DNA of 23,878 nt from a virus, in the IMG/VR virus record IMGVR_UViG_3300005253_000499, positions 1 through 23,878 of that record, one strand, 5' to 3'. The notes beneath the pieces were generated by a model, which saw nothing but the letters and a program-made list of their open reading frames with translations, was not told where the DNA came from and did not search any database. Shown piece after piece: positions 1 through 8,089 of the stretch (its first letter is position 1; every line of letters starts with the position of its first letter). The position numbers and the translations under genes were made by a program.

Positions 1-368
1 GAATAGCTCATAAATATCGACAAACAGAAAAAGGTAAAAATGTACATCGGGAAGGCGCAAAAAGATACCGACTTCGTCATCCTCAAAAAATAAAACTTTA
101 TCAAAAACAATACCGTCAAACAGAAAAAGGCAAGATTGCTAAACAACGTGGCAATAAACTTTTTCAACTTCGGTATCCTAATCGAGTTAAGGCACAAAAT
201 GCTGTGAACAGAGCCGTTATGGCGGGCCAAATGCCCAGTGTTAATACTTTTAAATGTTCTTGTGGCAAACAAGCAGAACAATACCATCACTATTTGGGCT
301 ATGAACCCGAACATTGGTTTGATGTTCTTGCTGTTTGTATACCTTGTCATATTCGTTGCCATAGATAA
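1..368 (+). CDS. HNH-like DNA-binding protein, 5'-truncated
   Basis: An open frame enters from the left edge (first full codon at 3) and stops with TAA at 366-368, so the start is missing. The N-terminal part holds two tandem 32-residue basic repeats, each opening with YRQTEKGK (bases 15-38 and 111-134), 14 of 32 positions identical. The C-terminus has CSCG, then YHHYLGY, then CIPCHIRCH, a zinc-stabilised HNH-like arrangement known from phage endonucleases and DNA-binding proteins. The canonical Asn of HNH is not obvious, so nuclease activity is uncertain. It is the only rightward gene at this end and converges with the leftward operon with one base between the stop codons. Free-standing HNH genes often sit between phage modules; that role here is inference. 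Confidence 0.7.
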   Translation, partial: IAHKYRQTEKGKNVHREGAKRYRLRHPQKIKLYQKQYRQTEKGKIAKQRGNKLFQLRYPNRVKAQNAVNRAVMAGQMPSVNTFKCSCGKQAEQYHHYLGYEPEHWFDVLAVCIPCHIRCHR

Positions 369-369
369 A

Positions 370-666
370 TCAAGCTCCTCTATACAAGAAACCTCTTCTA
401 ACCCAAGAACCGGATTCACGGTGTTCTAACTGTATATCGTCACCGACTATAATCAGCCGCCAATTTCCTTCCCCGCCCGCCACATTACCTTCTTTGATAA
501 TTTCGATAATATTGTCATTAGAAACACTAAGTAAGAAATTGATTGCATAAACCATTCTCGAATATAACTCTTTCGTAATCCAGCGAGTATATCTCGGCAT
601 GTACTCTTCGAGCTTTTCGTCCGGCCGAGGGTCTGGAAATTCTTTACTTGTAACGAGTTTATCCAC
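370..666 (-). CDS. small conserved phage protein downstream of tail gene
   Basis: 98 residues, last gene of the leftward operon. The start is taken as GTG at 664-666, two bases after the stop of the 704-residue tail protein; the ATG at 666-668 is in another frame and opens a less protein-like reading. The C-terminal half (NWRLIIVGDDIQLEHRESGS) is a compact beta-type sequence of a kind common in small phage structural or accessory proteins. No membrane segment or catalytic motif is visible. The position suggests a tail or virion accessory protein. The function is not recognised. Confidence 0.7.
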   Translation of the reverse strand: MDKLVTSKEFPDPRPDEKLEEYMPRYTRWITKELYSRMVYAINFLLSVSNDNIIEIIKEGNVAGGEGNWRLIIVGDDIQLEHRESGSWVRRGFLYRGA

Positions 667-668
667 AT

Positions 669-2783
669 TTACGCTGCCTTAATCAATCCTGCCCGCTCGA
701 AATAGAACAAGAAGGCGTGCACTCTTGGTCGGTTTGCGCTGTCATTATTTGTCAATTCTATACGATGAAAGGCCGCTACCGCATTTACGTAAACAGTAAA
801 CCAGGCTATCGAATCAGAGCCTTCGACCGGCTCACAGACTACCCGTACAGTTTGAAAAGCGCTTGTGTCGGTATTAAGGTAACTGAGAACGTCAAAAAAC
901 GTATTGCCAGAGCTATCGACGTCACACAAAAACTGAATCTTCTCCAATCTTGCTTCTCTGCCCTCGTTGGTGTAAGGGTTTGCCTGCACACCAATCGCTT
1001 CAAATTCAATGTTAGCACCAGCGTCCGCACCGCTGGTATTCAACTGATACACTATACCGTTATCGCTACCAAATAAGGTTGTTGGATAACCAGATTCGGC
1101 AGTACGGGCGTTCCACGGGTCGGTATAATCTTCCCATGCTATATCTTGCGCCCACGTCAAATCACTTTCTACCGCTGATTTGCCTATGGTATGAATAGAG
1201 TTTGCCAATTTATAGGTCGAAAAGCCAAGGTTCTCGTAATTAAATGTCAGTATGCTGTCAGGATAAGTATTGCCGTCAGCGTTTGCAGAGGCCCCGGCGG
1301 CGGCGTAGGCTTCTAAAATCAGCCTTTCCTCTTTCATTACTACGCCTTGAGTAAACAAACGTGAATTTTGTATCCAATCCAAAGTGAACTCAGGTATCTC
1401 GGAATCGGCGGCCCTTATCTCTCGGCTATCGGAGATATTTAATCTCGTAGTCCCTAAAGCAATCTGTCTCGCACCTTGAGTAACCAGAGAATTTTGGGCT
1501 ACACTGCCTTCGGTAGTCGATATAAATTCCCATTCAAAAGGTGTTGCTGAGTCACCCGTATAGGCCAATCGCCATACACTCTTTTCGCACCATACATAAA
1601 GGTCATTTAACAAAAAATCTGCCGAAACTATTACGTCCTGAGTAGGAATGTCCTTGAAATTCGCCGTAGGCCACGATTGCGGGTCTTTGATAGTACACCA
1701 TCGGGCGCGTTGTTTGAAATCTGTACCATCTTCGATTGTACTTAAGACAACGATTCTCTCCCTGTAAACGAATATCAATCTGCAACTGTTAAGATTGTTC
1801 TTATCGTTTGCGTCGCCTATGTCTACCGTTAGTCTTGAAAGATTTGTTCCGTTATAAACTTGAATTGGGTCATTGTTATTGGTGATGTAAGTTCTTGAGC
1901 TTCCGGCAAGGTTCCAACTTGTCGCCTGAAAATAGTTCGTATTATCACCTGTGAAAGCATCATCCGAATTAGCCCCATCTGATTGACCGGCGATATTAGA
2001 AGGAGTTCCGTTTTCTTGAAGTTCCTCGTTGTCCTGAAAAGGCCCACCTGTAACCCCGCCTTGCGTAAAGATTATCGTTCCACGGGCATCCAGTCCGGCC
2101 ACAGTGCCCGTATCGAGTATAAGAGCCGCCACAACGCCGGTAGCACTGCTGGAAGCACCCTTGATAGTATCGCTCACGGCAGGAGTGTAATTCTGGCCTG
2201 CTTTGCCGATATATCGTATCTTGTTCCGGGTCAGGTCTATGAATCGTTCCTGCGAAGCCGTGCCTGTAGCGTCGTTAGCTACCCAAGTGTCTGTAATATA
2301 AAAGTTATTAGCATCTATTCTATTTATTGTAAATGTGCCGTTATAACTTGTAGTACCGGATATAGTTACAACATCTTTGGGGTCAGTTGCCGACTGAAAG
2401 CCGTGAGCAACGGCCGTCACCTTTACCGTCCCTGCTACAGTAACGCTATAATCCGCAAAAGCAGTAATGGTTTTGCCCAGACTTGCGCCTGTAAGGTATT
2501 TGTTTATCCTCTCTTTGTCGGCCACTAAAAGGTTCTCTGTCGCATTGTCCTGATGATTCAATACGCCCGTTACGGCATTAGTCGCCAGAGACGCAACCTC
2601 CGTAGAAGTAACCACTTTGACAATCTGCCCGAACTTGGCATAACCCCTGCGTTTCTCTAATACACCGTCTTTGATGTGGCCATTCTTTAGCGTCTCGAAA
2701 GCGTCGGAAGGCGACAACCAGGGATGCCTTCGCAAACTTTTGCCGGTTTTCATATCAGCGATAAGATGAGCTTTGAAGGCCAT
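669..2783 (-). CDS. tail nozzle / P22 gp10-like tail protein
   Basis: 704 residues. The N-terminus (about 20-50, with DAFETLKNGHIKDGVLEKRRG) resembles the opening of phage stabilisation or nozzle proteins, which describe a list of DNA-independent beta-propeller blades. Residues about 125-180 (VTISGTTSYNGTFTI) look like the FCCH-type beta module found inserted in phage tail proteins. Residues 359-419 have the diagnostic pattern RxRW, W, DxP, LY, W, YTG, PF, E seen in gp10-like proteins, where it forms part of the propeller. The family forms the hexameric hub between portal-adaptor and needle or fibres in podoviruses. It starts at ATG 2783, overlapping the stop of the gene before it. Blade 359-419 is repeated in the Tat-signal protein at 12720-13217. 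Function by family resemblance only. Confidence 0.7.
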   Translation of the reverse strand: MAFKAHLIADMKTGKSLRRHPWLSPSDAFETLKNGHIKDGVLEKRRGYAKFGQIVKVVTSTEVASLATNAVTGVLNHQDNATENLLVADKERINKYLTGASLGKTITAFADYSVTVAGTVKVTAVAHGFQSATDPKDVVTISGTTSYNGTFTINRIDANNFYITDTWVANDATGTASQERFIDLTRNKIRYIGKAGQNYTPAVSDTIKGASSSATGVVAALILDTGTVAGLDARGTIIFTQGGVTGGPFQDNEELQENGTPSNIAGQSDGANSDDAFTGDNTNYFQATSWNLAGSSRTYITNNNDPIQVYNGTNLSRLTVDIGDANDKNNLNSCRLIFVYRERIVVLSTIEDGTDFKQRARWCTIKDPQSWPTANFKDIPTQDVIVSADFLLNDLYVWCEKSVWRLAYTGDSATPFEWEFISTTEGSVAQNSLVTQGARQIALGTTRLNISDSREIRAADSEIPEFTLDWIQNSRLFTQGVVMKEERLILEAYAAAGASANADGNTYPDSILTFNYENLGFSTYKLANSIHTIGKSAVESDLTWAQDIAWEDYTDPWNARTAESGYPTTLFGSDNGIVYQLNTSGADAGANIEFEAIGVQANPYTNEGREARLEKIQFLCDVDSSGNTFFDVLSYLNTDTSAFQTVRVVCEPVEGSDSIAWFTVYVNAVAAFHRIELTNNDSANRPRVHAFLFYFERAGLIKAA

Positions 2784-3823
2784 TATCTCACATAAGCCAT
2801 AAGTTTAACTGTTATTGTTATGGAATTATCTGTAAACATGTGTTCCATTATCCCTGAACTGTCAGTAGAACATACTACGTAAGCCATAGTCGCTTCACCT
2901 GAATCTCCACTTATCACGCTTGCCCCAAACCCTCTGGCAAGGTCATTAAGATGGTGCGAAGCTGTTCCGCTCCCTTGCCCATTCGGCCTACATGCAAAAG
3001 CTGCTGAACTTGTTGCCCAATTCACTTGGAGAAATACCATCGCTGTATTAGAACCGATTATTTGAGATAAATCCAAATCCTGAAACACTGTCGATGCGGT
3101 ATGAGTCGTGTTAAAAACTGTTGTTGCAGGAGCATTAAAAACATTATCAACATACGCTTTAGGAGCTATATCGGCATCTGTCGTAGGAGAAACACTTGAA
3201 GCTAACTGAGAACTTGCGCCCAACGTAGCAACGCCGGTTACTGTTAATGTTCCCGCCACAACTGTATCGCCCGTTGCCCCTGCTACCGTAAAAGTGTTCC
3301 CGCTAATCGTAATATCTGATGTTGTTGAAAGTAAAAGGTCATCGCCATCGCCGAGGGTTACATTGCCGTTAAATGTCGAAGGCGAAACCACTGTAAGACC
3401 GCCACTGCTGTACAAGTCGCCGTCTTTGGTAAATTGAAGTTGGGCCCCATCTTCAGATGTAAAGGCCATTTCCGGCTGTGAACCGCCATCTATAACCTGC
3501 AAATGTCCTTCGTTAGTAGATGAAGCACCCGCCGCTGATTCTTCCTCGAAAGTTATAACTTCATGTTTACCGGAATTAGTTCCACCTGTAGAAAATTCAT
3601 GATCTTGCGCAAGAGCCGTTTCAAGAGCAGCTTGATTAGCAAGCATTTCAGGCTGTGAATTTCTCAAAGACGTAGATGCGGCAGGTTTGTCTTTATCCCA
3701 AGCCTGAACAAACACGGCAGGCAGTATATTTCTTATCTGCTGTGAATATTGAAAGCCAACGAAACACAAAGACCAAACACAAAGCAGGGCCAAGTAAAGA
3801 CATATAGAGTTCTTATTTTTCAT
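2783..3823 (-). CDS. fibre-like virion protein with N-terminal membrane/signal segment
   Basis: 346 residues. An N-terminal lysine-rich start and a hydrophobic stretch at about 7-26 look like a signal peptide or anchor. After it comes WDKDKPAASTSLRNSQPE, then a region with DHEFSTGGTNSGKH, which is the usual N-terminal module of phage fibre and virion proteins (DKTKPA...NxQ...LE...DHxF...GKH). The middle (about 150-215) is Gly/Thr/Ser-rich beta repeat sequence of fibre-shaft type, followed by PKAYVDN and a compact beta C-terminal domain. Phage fibres normally lack a signal peptide, so the hydrophobic N-terminus is odd. The RBS AGGT lies just before ATG 3823, and the gene overlaps its upstream neighbour by 11 bases. 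Probably a tail fibre or surface-displayed fibre homologue. Confidence 0.65.
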   Translation of the reverse strand: MKNKNSICLYLALLCVWSLCFVGFQYSQQIRNILPAVFVQAWDKDKPAASTSLRNSQPEMLANQAALETALAQDHEFSTGGTNSGKHEVITFEEESAAGASSTNEGHLQVIDGGSQPEMAFTSEDGAQLQFTKDGDLYSSGGLTVVSPSTFNGNVTLGDGDDLLLSTTSDITISGNTFTVAGATGDTVVAGTLTVTGVATLGASSQLASSVSPTTDADIAPKAYVDNVFNAPATTVFNTTHTASTVFQDLDLSQIIGSNTAMVFLQVNWATSSAAFACRPNGQGSGTASHHLNDLARGFGASVISGDSGEATMAYVVCSTDSSGIMEHMFTDNSITITVKLMAYVR

Positions 3824-4079
3824 GTTTACCTATCCCCATTCTGGCCCGTTTGCGGCCATAGATACCTACTAACGCACAACTCACGATAAGCATTTGCAAT
3901 ATTAATATTCTCTGGTTGCGTGAAGTTGCATAAGCCCAATCGCAGAGTTCTTCCGTAGTGAAATCATAATCAAGAGGCGGTATAGCAATTACCATCCATA
4001 TCGTTAAGGCAATGAGTACCATTATCACGACTTGGGATATAATTGTGAGCGACCTGTACCAATTTTTATTATTATTCAT
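3813..4079 (-). CDS. two-TM small membrane protein
   Basis: 88 residues with two hydrophobic helices (about 12-33 and 57-74), an acidic loop between them (LDYDFTTEELCDW) and a basic tail (RKRARMGIGKHEK). The stop overlaps the start of the fibre-like gene by 11 bases, and the start lies 2 bases after the previous stop, so translation is likely coupled. Two helices and a charged C-terminus would suit a small holin-like or spanning protein, but no lysin is adjacent and no family is recognised. Confidence 0.7.
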   Translation of the reverse strand: MNNNKNWYRSLTIISQVVIMVLIALTIWMVIAIPPLDYDFTTEELCDWAYATSRNQRILILQMLIVSCALVGIYGRKRARMGIGKHEK

Positions 4080-4081
4080 AC

Positions 4082-4951
4082 CTAATATCCTTTACCGAGT
4101 AATTTTACATCGTGCGAAGCTTCACTTGCCAGAACCACCAGAAAATCCGCCCCTTTAATATCAAGTTCCGCTTCAGCGTTTGTATCATCTGCCGGGCTTG
4201 TTATTGTCCACGTCGAACCCCATGATTTTGCTGTTAGAACAACCGCGTCAGCCATTTCAAATCCTACTAAATCAGATGCGGCATGAGTAAGGACGTTAGC
4301 GCTGCCTCTGGCAATGCGGTCTGAAGCAACAGTTTCGGAGTTTGTAAACGTGCCGGATTTTGACCTGTACTGTATTGTGCCAGCAGCATCCCCGGCGGCG
4401 AAAGAGCCAGAAGTGAAGGATACAGTAGTCAAGACAACCGCTGTTTCAGCGGAAGTATTACCTGTGAGAGTATCGCCCGGCAGTGGAACATAAGGCCCCC
4501 CGGAAGTATATGCTATCTGATAAAACAGTGAAACCTGAGTGCCGGTAGTAAATACCAATTGCCCGGCATAAGATAGTTCGCAATCAGAATCACTCTCCAG
4601 CGAACTTCTTGTTCCCAAATAAATCTGATAGGTCTGTGCATCATTGTTTGTTATGCCAACACTTCTAAAGCGTATCCCGTTCCAGCTTGCAGGTATAACG
4701 AAAGTCGATATTTCTTCGGCACCGCTCGCCCCCGTTACTATAGCCGCTTCCAATAATAATTTTGTTCTTTCACCAACAATTAACGCCGGCGGCTCGGCCC
4801 CCGCGCTGGTAGTCTCGTCGATAACAACCCATCCGTCCTGTATAGTATGCAAGACATTACCAGTCACTTCCTGCTTTAGGGTTTCTGTTCGTAACGCGGC
4901 ACTAACAAAGATAAGAGCCAATAACACTGATAATATGCTAAACTTTTTCAT
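4082..4951 (-). CDS. secreted beta-rich structural-like protein
   Basis: 289 residues. It begins MKKFSILSVLLALIFVSAAL, a textbook Sec signal peptide with a possible cleavage after SAA or SAALR. The rest is Thr/Ser/Gly/Ala-rich, beta-type and nearly Cys-free, like phage tail and capsid accessory proteins (for example LPGDTLTGNTSAE and the AAGTIQYRSKSGTFTNSE segment seen in phage baseplate or fibre-like modules). A strong RBS (AGGAG) precedes ATG 4951. It lies between two other signal-bearing genes. It may be an exported virion component or a cell-surface protein. No specific family is recognised. Confidence 0.65.
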   Translation of the reverse strand: MKKFSILSVLLALIFVSAALRTETLKQEVTGNVLHTIQDGWVVIDETTSAGAEPPALIVGERTKLLLEAAIVTGASGAEEISTFVIPASWNGIRFRSVGITNNDAQTYQIYLGTRSSLESDSDCELSYAGQLVFTTGTQVSLFYQIAYTSGGPYVPLPGDTLTGNTSAETAVVLTTVSFTSGSFAAGDAAGTIQYRSKSGTFTNSETVASDRIARGSANVLTHAASDLVGFEMADAVVLTAKSWGSTWTITSPADDTNAEAELDIKGADFLVVLASEASHDVKLLGKGY

Positions 4952-4962
4952 AATTTAATCTC

Positions 4963-5331
4963 CTAAGGAGGGTTAGCATCTGATGACATAATCACAAAAT
5001 TACTGCCGTCATAACAAAGAGGCACTATCTGAGAGGCGTCTATATGGTTATCGGCGGGGTCGTTACCTGAAACAGTTTTCAGCGACTGTGCGCCTAAGCT
5101 ATTTATATTAAGCGTGCAAGCCCCGGTATTGTCTGTTACAGGATTGAGCAAAACAAACAATCCCGCATTGTACCCGCCAATTCCGTCTATCTGCGCGAGA
5201 TAAGTGTCGTTAGACGCCGTATCGACCGCATAGTACGCTAACGCCGTCACAGGGTTATATCGTCGACTTATTGAACCCATAGAAAATATAACGAATACGG
5301 TAATCAATATTGCTAATAATATCTTTTTCAT
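4963..5331 (-). CDS. signal-peptide protein with tail-fibre domain
   Basis: 122 residues. The N-terminus MKKILLAILITVFVIFSMGS is a signal peptide or anchor. The remainder carries the compact motif NTGACTLNINSLGAQSLKT, followed by IDASQIVPLCYDGSNFVI. That combination (GAxTLNxNxLGAxxIK... I.AxQIV...YDGxNF) is a very common domain of phage tail fibres and tail collar proteins. Here it is almost the whole mature protein, so this looks like a single exported fibre domain. The RBS AAGGAG lies 10 bases upstream of ATG 5331. The function is unknown; an envelope-displayed fibre fragment or a fibre chaperone or attachment module are both possible. Confidence 0.7.
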   Translation of the reverse strand: MKKILLAILITVFVIFSMGSISRRYNPVTALAYYAVDTASNDTYLAQIDGIGGYNAGLFVLLNPVTDNTGACTLNINSLGAQSLKTVSGNDPADNHIDASQIVPLCYDGSNFVIMSSDANPP

Positions 5332-5343
5332 TTTAGAAACTCC

Positions 5344-6432
5344 TTAAAAAGAACGCTGGACAACTTGGCCAAGCAAGCGCTTGATTTTGTCAGGTCTTAT
5401 CCTACTCATCATATTTTCTGCGTAAGCGGCCACGCTGGTTATAGCGTCAGCAGGGCCATTTCTTACCATATACTCCAAAGCGGATTTGGACGCTATTGCA
5501 GGCCCCCATTTCACATCGTCAGGTACAGCGTTATCATCAGCAAAAGCCGTAGGTCTGTCAGCAATAGATAAAGCCTCTAATTCGTATATATCGTTCGGCT
5601 TTGGCTGGACGTAGATATTCTGGCCGAACAATAACACGGCTATAGGTTCGCCCCTATTCTCAAATTTGCCATCCGTGAACGTATCGGTCACATTGGAAGC
5701 GTTCAGGGCTGTTGTAGCTGGCGTAAACGCCCCGTCCGACTTGGTTACGGTTACATAGCCCATATACGCTGAATCCGAATCCGACGCAACCAAGGCGTCA
5801 AGGGCTATCCTCGGCGTTGCGTAGCCTGTACCGTTGGCGGTAGCGGCTGCTACGGTAATATCGCCATCAACATCTATCTTTAGCGACCATGCACCGTACA
5901 GGCCCTGTGGTATTGCATCACCCGTCAGAGTTACTTCACTTGACGATTTGGAGTATGATTTATTCTTAATCTCGTAGCTGAAATCGCTGTGTTTGACCTT
6001 TGTTGCATCACTTGAACCTATTACTAAAGTAGGGTCTGTGATGAACTGCTCATCCTTAAATTGAAAATGATGAAAAGATGTTCTTTGCCCGGTAAAATGC
6101 GTAAAATGGCGATGATGATGGTCGTGCCCGCCAAAGAACCGTTCCCTGTCTCTATATAAAACAATCTGCCTGCCGTTTATGGTTACAGGATCATCGAGGC
6201 GGTCTACGTTCTGGTCAAGAGCATAAACACCATCGTCTGTGGCTGATAACGCCTGAATAAAAAATACGTTAAACTCATCTACCTTGGCATCGTGAGAGAA
6301 ACGATTAACGTAATAATCGTTAATCTCTTCATTGACGATTGTATCGGAGGTCTGGCTGGTAGACTTCCGGCCGGTCAGTTCGCGCCATAGAGTAACCATT
6401 TCAGACAATTTCCATGTCTTGGTATCAGCCAT
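5344..6432 (-). CDS. neck/head-tail adaptor-like structural protein, His-rich
   Basis: 362 residues, no signal peptide. The N-terminus is helical (WKLSEMVTLWRELTGR...). The C-terminal third contains IYVQPKPNDIYELEALSIADRP and then PDDVKWGPAIASKSALEYM, a pattern common in phage tail-adaptor or neck proteins of P22- and N4-like podoviruses. Residues 103-122 hold eight histidines in 20 positions, probably a metal-binding or pH-sensitive loop. The start ATG 6432 overlaps the stop of the O-antigen ligase-like gene (TAATG). The role as adaptor between portal and nozzle is inferred from gene order and from the resemblance. Confidence 0.6.
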   Translation of the reverse strand: MADTKTWKLSEMVTLWRELTGRKSTSQTSDTIVNEEINDYYVNRFSHDAKVDEFNVFFIQALSATDDGVYALDQNVDRLDDPVTINGRQIVLYRDRERFFGGHDHHHRHFTHFTGQRTSFHHFQFKDEQFITDPTLVIGSSDATKVKHSDFSYEIKNKSYSKSSSEVTLTGDAIPQGLYGAWSLKIDVDGDITVAAATANGTGYATPRIALDALVASDSDSAYMGYVTVTKSDGAFTPATTALNASNVTDTFTDGKFENRGEPIAVLLFGQNIYVQPKPNDIYELEALSIADRPTAFADDNAVPDDVKWGPAIASKSALEYMVRNGPADAITSVAAYAENMMSRIRPDKIKRLLGQVVQRSF

Positions 6433-7958
6433 TATCGTACCTTTGCTAAATTCAATTTTGCACGTTTAAAACTCGGACATATTCGCAAAACTTCGGCAAA
6501 ATACCCTTTTGCTGCCGTTAGGTCCCCTTCGATTTGTTTTGCAAGTCCCATACCATTTAAAACATATACATTGTGTGGATTGTATTTATGAGCTATCTTA
6601 AACTCATTAGCTGCTAATCGATATTGTTTCGATTCAAAGTAAGAAGTTCCCCGCCACCAATGCCAGGGGATACCTGTATGGCTGACTGTGGAAAATGGAG
6701 AATATGCTTTAAATAATTCCATTGCTTGTATGCCGGTTTTTGCATACCTTGTTTTCTTGTCCCAATAAGAAGCTTTGAGCCTGAAACTAAAAACAACTAA
6801 AATAAATATCATAACAGTTAGTAATATTTTCGGCTGTTGTATCAATCTCATTGGACAGGCAATTGCTATAAAATTAGCCATCATTAATGAGGAAAATGGT
6901 CTCTCGTGCGGAGCAGAAAAGCAAGCTATTGCTATATACCCAAACACGAGCATCACTAACCATATTGCTTTATCCCGCCAAGCATAATACAGAGAAGTTA
7001 CAAATATCCCAATATAACAAACAAGCCCCAATGCGCCAATTTCAGAACAGATCCATACAAAATCATTATGTGGAAATCTAAACGTCTTTTCGATAAATGC
7101 TCCTGGAAAATTAATGCCGGCTGCATATTTAGGAAACAATATCCACCAATTACCCGAACCGACACCCAGAGGGTAATCGACCATCATGTTTTTGGTAAAA
7201 TTCCATTGTTCCAATCTTTCGTTTAGAGAAATTGTACACAACAACCCCTCGTTTGCAAAAACAAACGGTGTTAAAAAAATACATATCACCGTTACTATTA
7301 ACCAACGCTCTTTCGAATACATTGCAAGAATAAACGAAGACAAAACAATCGCTAATATTGCCGACCTTGATTTTAATAAGAAAACTTGTATGACCATCAA
7401 TGCTAAAATAACAATAGCTGGCTTTTTCCAAAACTTATTAACTATCGCATAATAACAAAACGGAATTACAAAGAACTGGGCATGTGCCCATGTATTTCTC
7501 TGTCTCATTAAACCTCGACACGCTTCGAAGTTGCCTTGTAAATAATAATCATACCAAAAATAGATTACAAAAACTGTGCCAAGCATTATCATCGTCTTGG
7601 CAAGTAATTCTTTATCTATTTTTACAACTGATATATACGTTATCATTAACACTATTCTTGATACCGAATATAGCCACTCTGCTTTGTTTATTACGCCCAC
7701 CCCTGACAATAAAGAAAGAGCTAAAAAGCTTAATAAAAACCAATGGATAAAACCTATTCGTATTTCCTTGGAACAACAAACAAGGATTATCGTCATAATG
7801 CACCAAACGATATGACGAGGCATTAGTGCTCTGTCGAACAATGATGTTACTAAAACTGTGCCACAGAGAAAAATGCCTATCGGCAAAATAAGCTTATCAA
7901 TCTTGTTATGAACCATTCGAAAAGACCACTTATCGTTGCTAAAAGAACCATGAGACAA
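6432..7958 (-). CDS. O-antigen polymerase/ligase-like membrane enzyme with C-terminal TPRs
   Basis: 508 residues. Residues about 20-410 contain ten or more hydrophobic helices with Wzy_C / O-antigen ligase family features: KSRSAILAIVLSSF, then NERLEQWNFTKNMMVDYPLG and VGSGNW, then FPHNDFVWICSEIGALGLVC, the large periplasmic loop and the following helix of the family. Residues about 430-505 form tandem TPR-like repeats (YFESKQYRLAANEFKIAHKY, then NGMGLAKQIEGDLTAAKGYF). The family transfers or polymerises undecaprenyl-linked O-antigen in the inner membrane. The RBS AAAGGA precedes ATG 7958. By eye the gene is clearly more A+T-rich than its neighbours, suggesting recent capture from a bacterium. 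It sits in the virion gene block and is coupled to the adaptor gene by TAATG. It probably alters host surface polysaccharide, which is inference. Confidence 0.8.
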   Translation of the reverse strand: MSHGSFSNDKWSFRMVHNKIDKLILPIGIFLCGTVLVTSLFDRALMPRHIVWCIMTIILVCCSKEIRIGFIHWFLLSFLALSLLSGVGVINKAEWLYSVSRIVLMITYISVVKIDKELLAKTMIMLGTVFVIYFWYDYYLQGNFEACRGLMRQRNTWAHAQFFVIPFCYYAIVNKFWKKPAIVILALMVIQVFLLKSRSAILAIVLSSFILAMYSKERWLIVTVICIFLTPFVFANEGLLCTISLNERLEQWNFTKNMMVDYPLGVGSGNWWILFPKYAAGINFPGAFIEKTFRFPHNDFVWICSEIGALGLVCYIGIFVTSLYYAWRDKAIWLVMLVFGYIAIACFSAPHERPFSSLMMANFIAIACPMRLIQQPKILLTVMIFILVVFSFRLKASYWDKKTRYAKTGIQAMELFKAYSPFSTVSHTGIPWHWWRGTSYFESKQYRLAANEFKIAHKYNPHNVYVLNGMGLAKQIEGDLTAAKGYFAEVLRICPSFKRAKLNLAKVR

Positions 7959-8052
7959 ATTCCTTTACGCCCAATATCATCATAAAAGTAACAAAGACAC
8001 AACCTGCCAGAAAAACACCAACCAATAACTTTTCTCTTTTTGCCATTGCCAT
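7939..8052 (-). CDS. 37-residue single-TM protein
   Basis: Small protein beginning MAMAKREKLLVG, with one hydrophobic helix to the C-terminus (VFVTFMMILGVKEF). The start is ambiguous: in-frame ATGs lie at 8046, 8052, 8097 and 8103. 8052 is chosen because it lies just after a hairpin (8060-8083) that would otherwise be inside the gene, although no good RBS precedes it. It overlaps the following O-antigen ligase-like gene by 20 bases. No family is recognised. Confidence 0.5.
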   Translation of the reverse strand: MAMAKREKLLVGVFLAGCVFVTFMMILGVKEFVSWFF

Positions 8053-8059
8053 AAAAGTT

Positions 8060-8083
8060 AGGGGGCGGATTACGCAGCCCCCT
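8060..8083 (-). terminator. GC-rich hairpin after beta-helix gene
   Basis: A perfect 7-bp stem (AGGGGGC with GCCCCCT) and a 10-base loop lie directly after the stop of the beta-helix gene. On the minus strand it is followed by TAACTTTT, on the plus strand by TTTTGAA, so either polarity is possible. It may act as a leaky terminator or as an RNA-stabilising end. Confidence 0.5.
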
Positions 8084-8089
8084 TTTGAA

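Noticed and set aside
238-429. Open rightward frame of 63 residues
   Set aside because: It overlaps the true HNH-like frame in another phase and has no RBS; the HNH frame shows clear Cys/His motifs.
1983-2528. 181-residue rightward open frame
   Set aside because: It lies antisense to the 704-residue tail gene; Cys- and Ser-rich sequence without a domain or RBS.
7186-7815. Several rightward frames opposite the O-antigen ligase-like gene
   Set aside because: Shadows of the A+T-rich gene; no RBS and no recognisable sequence.
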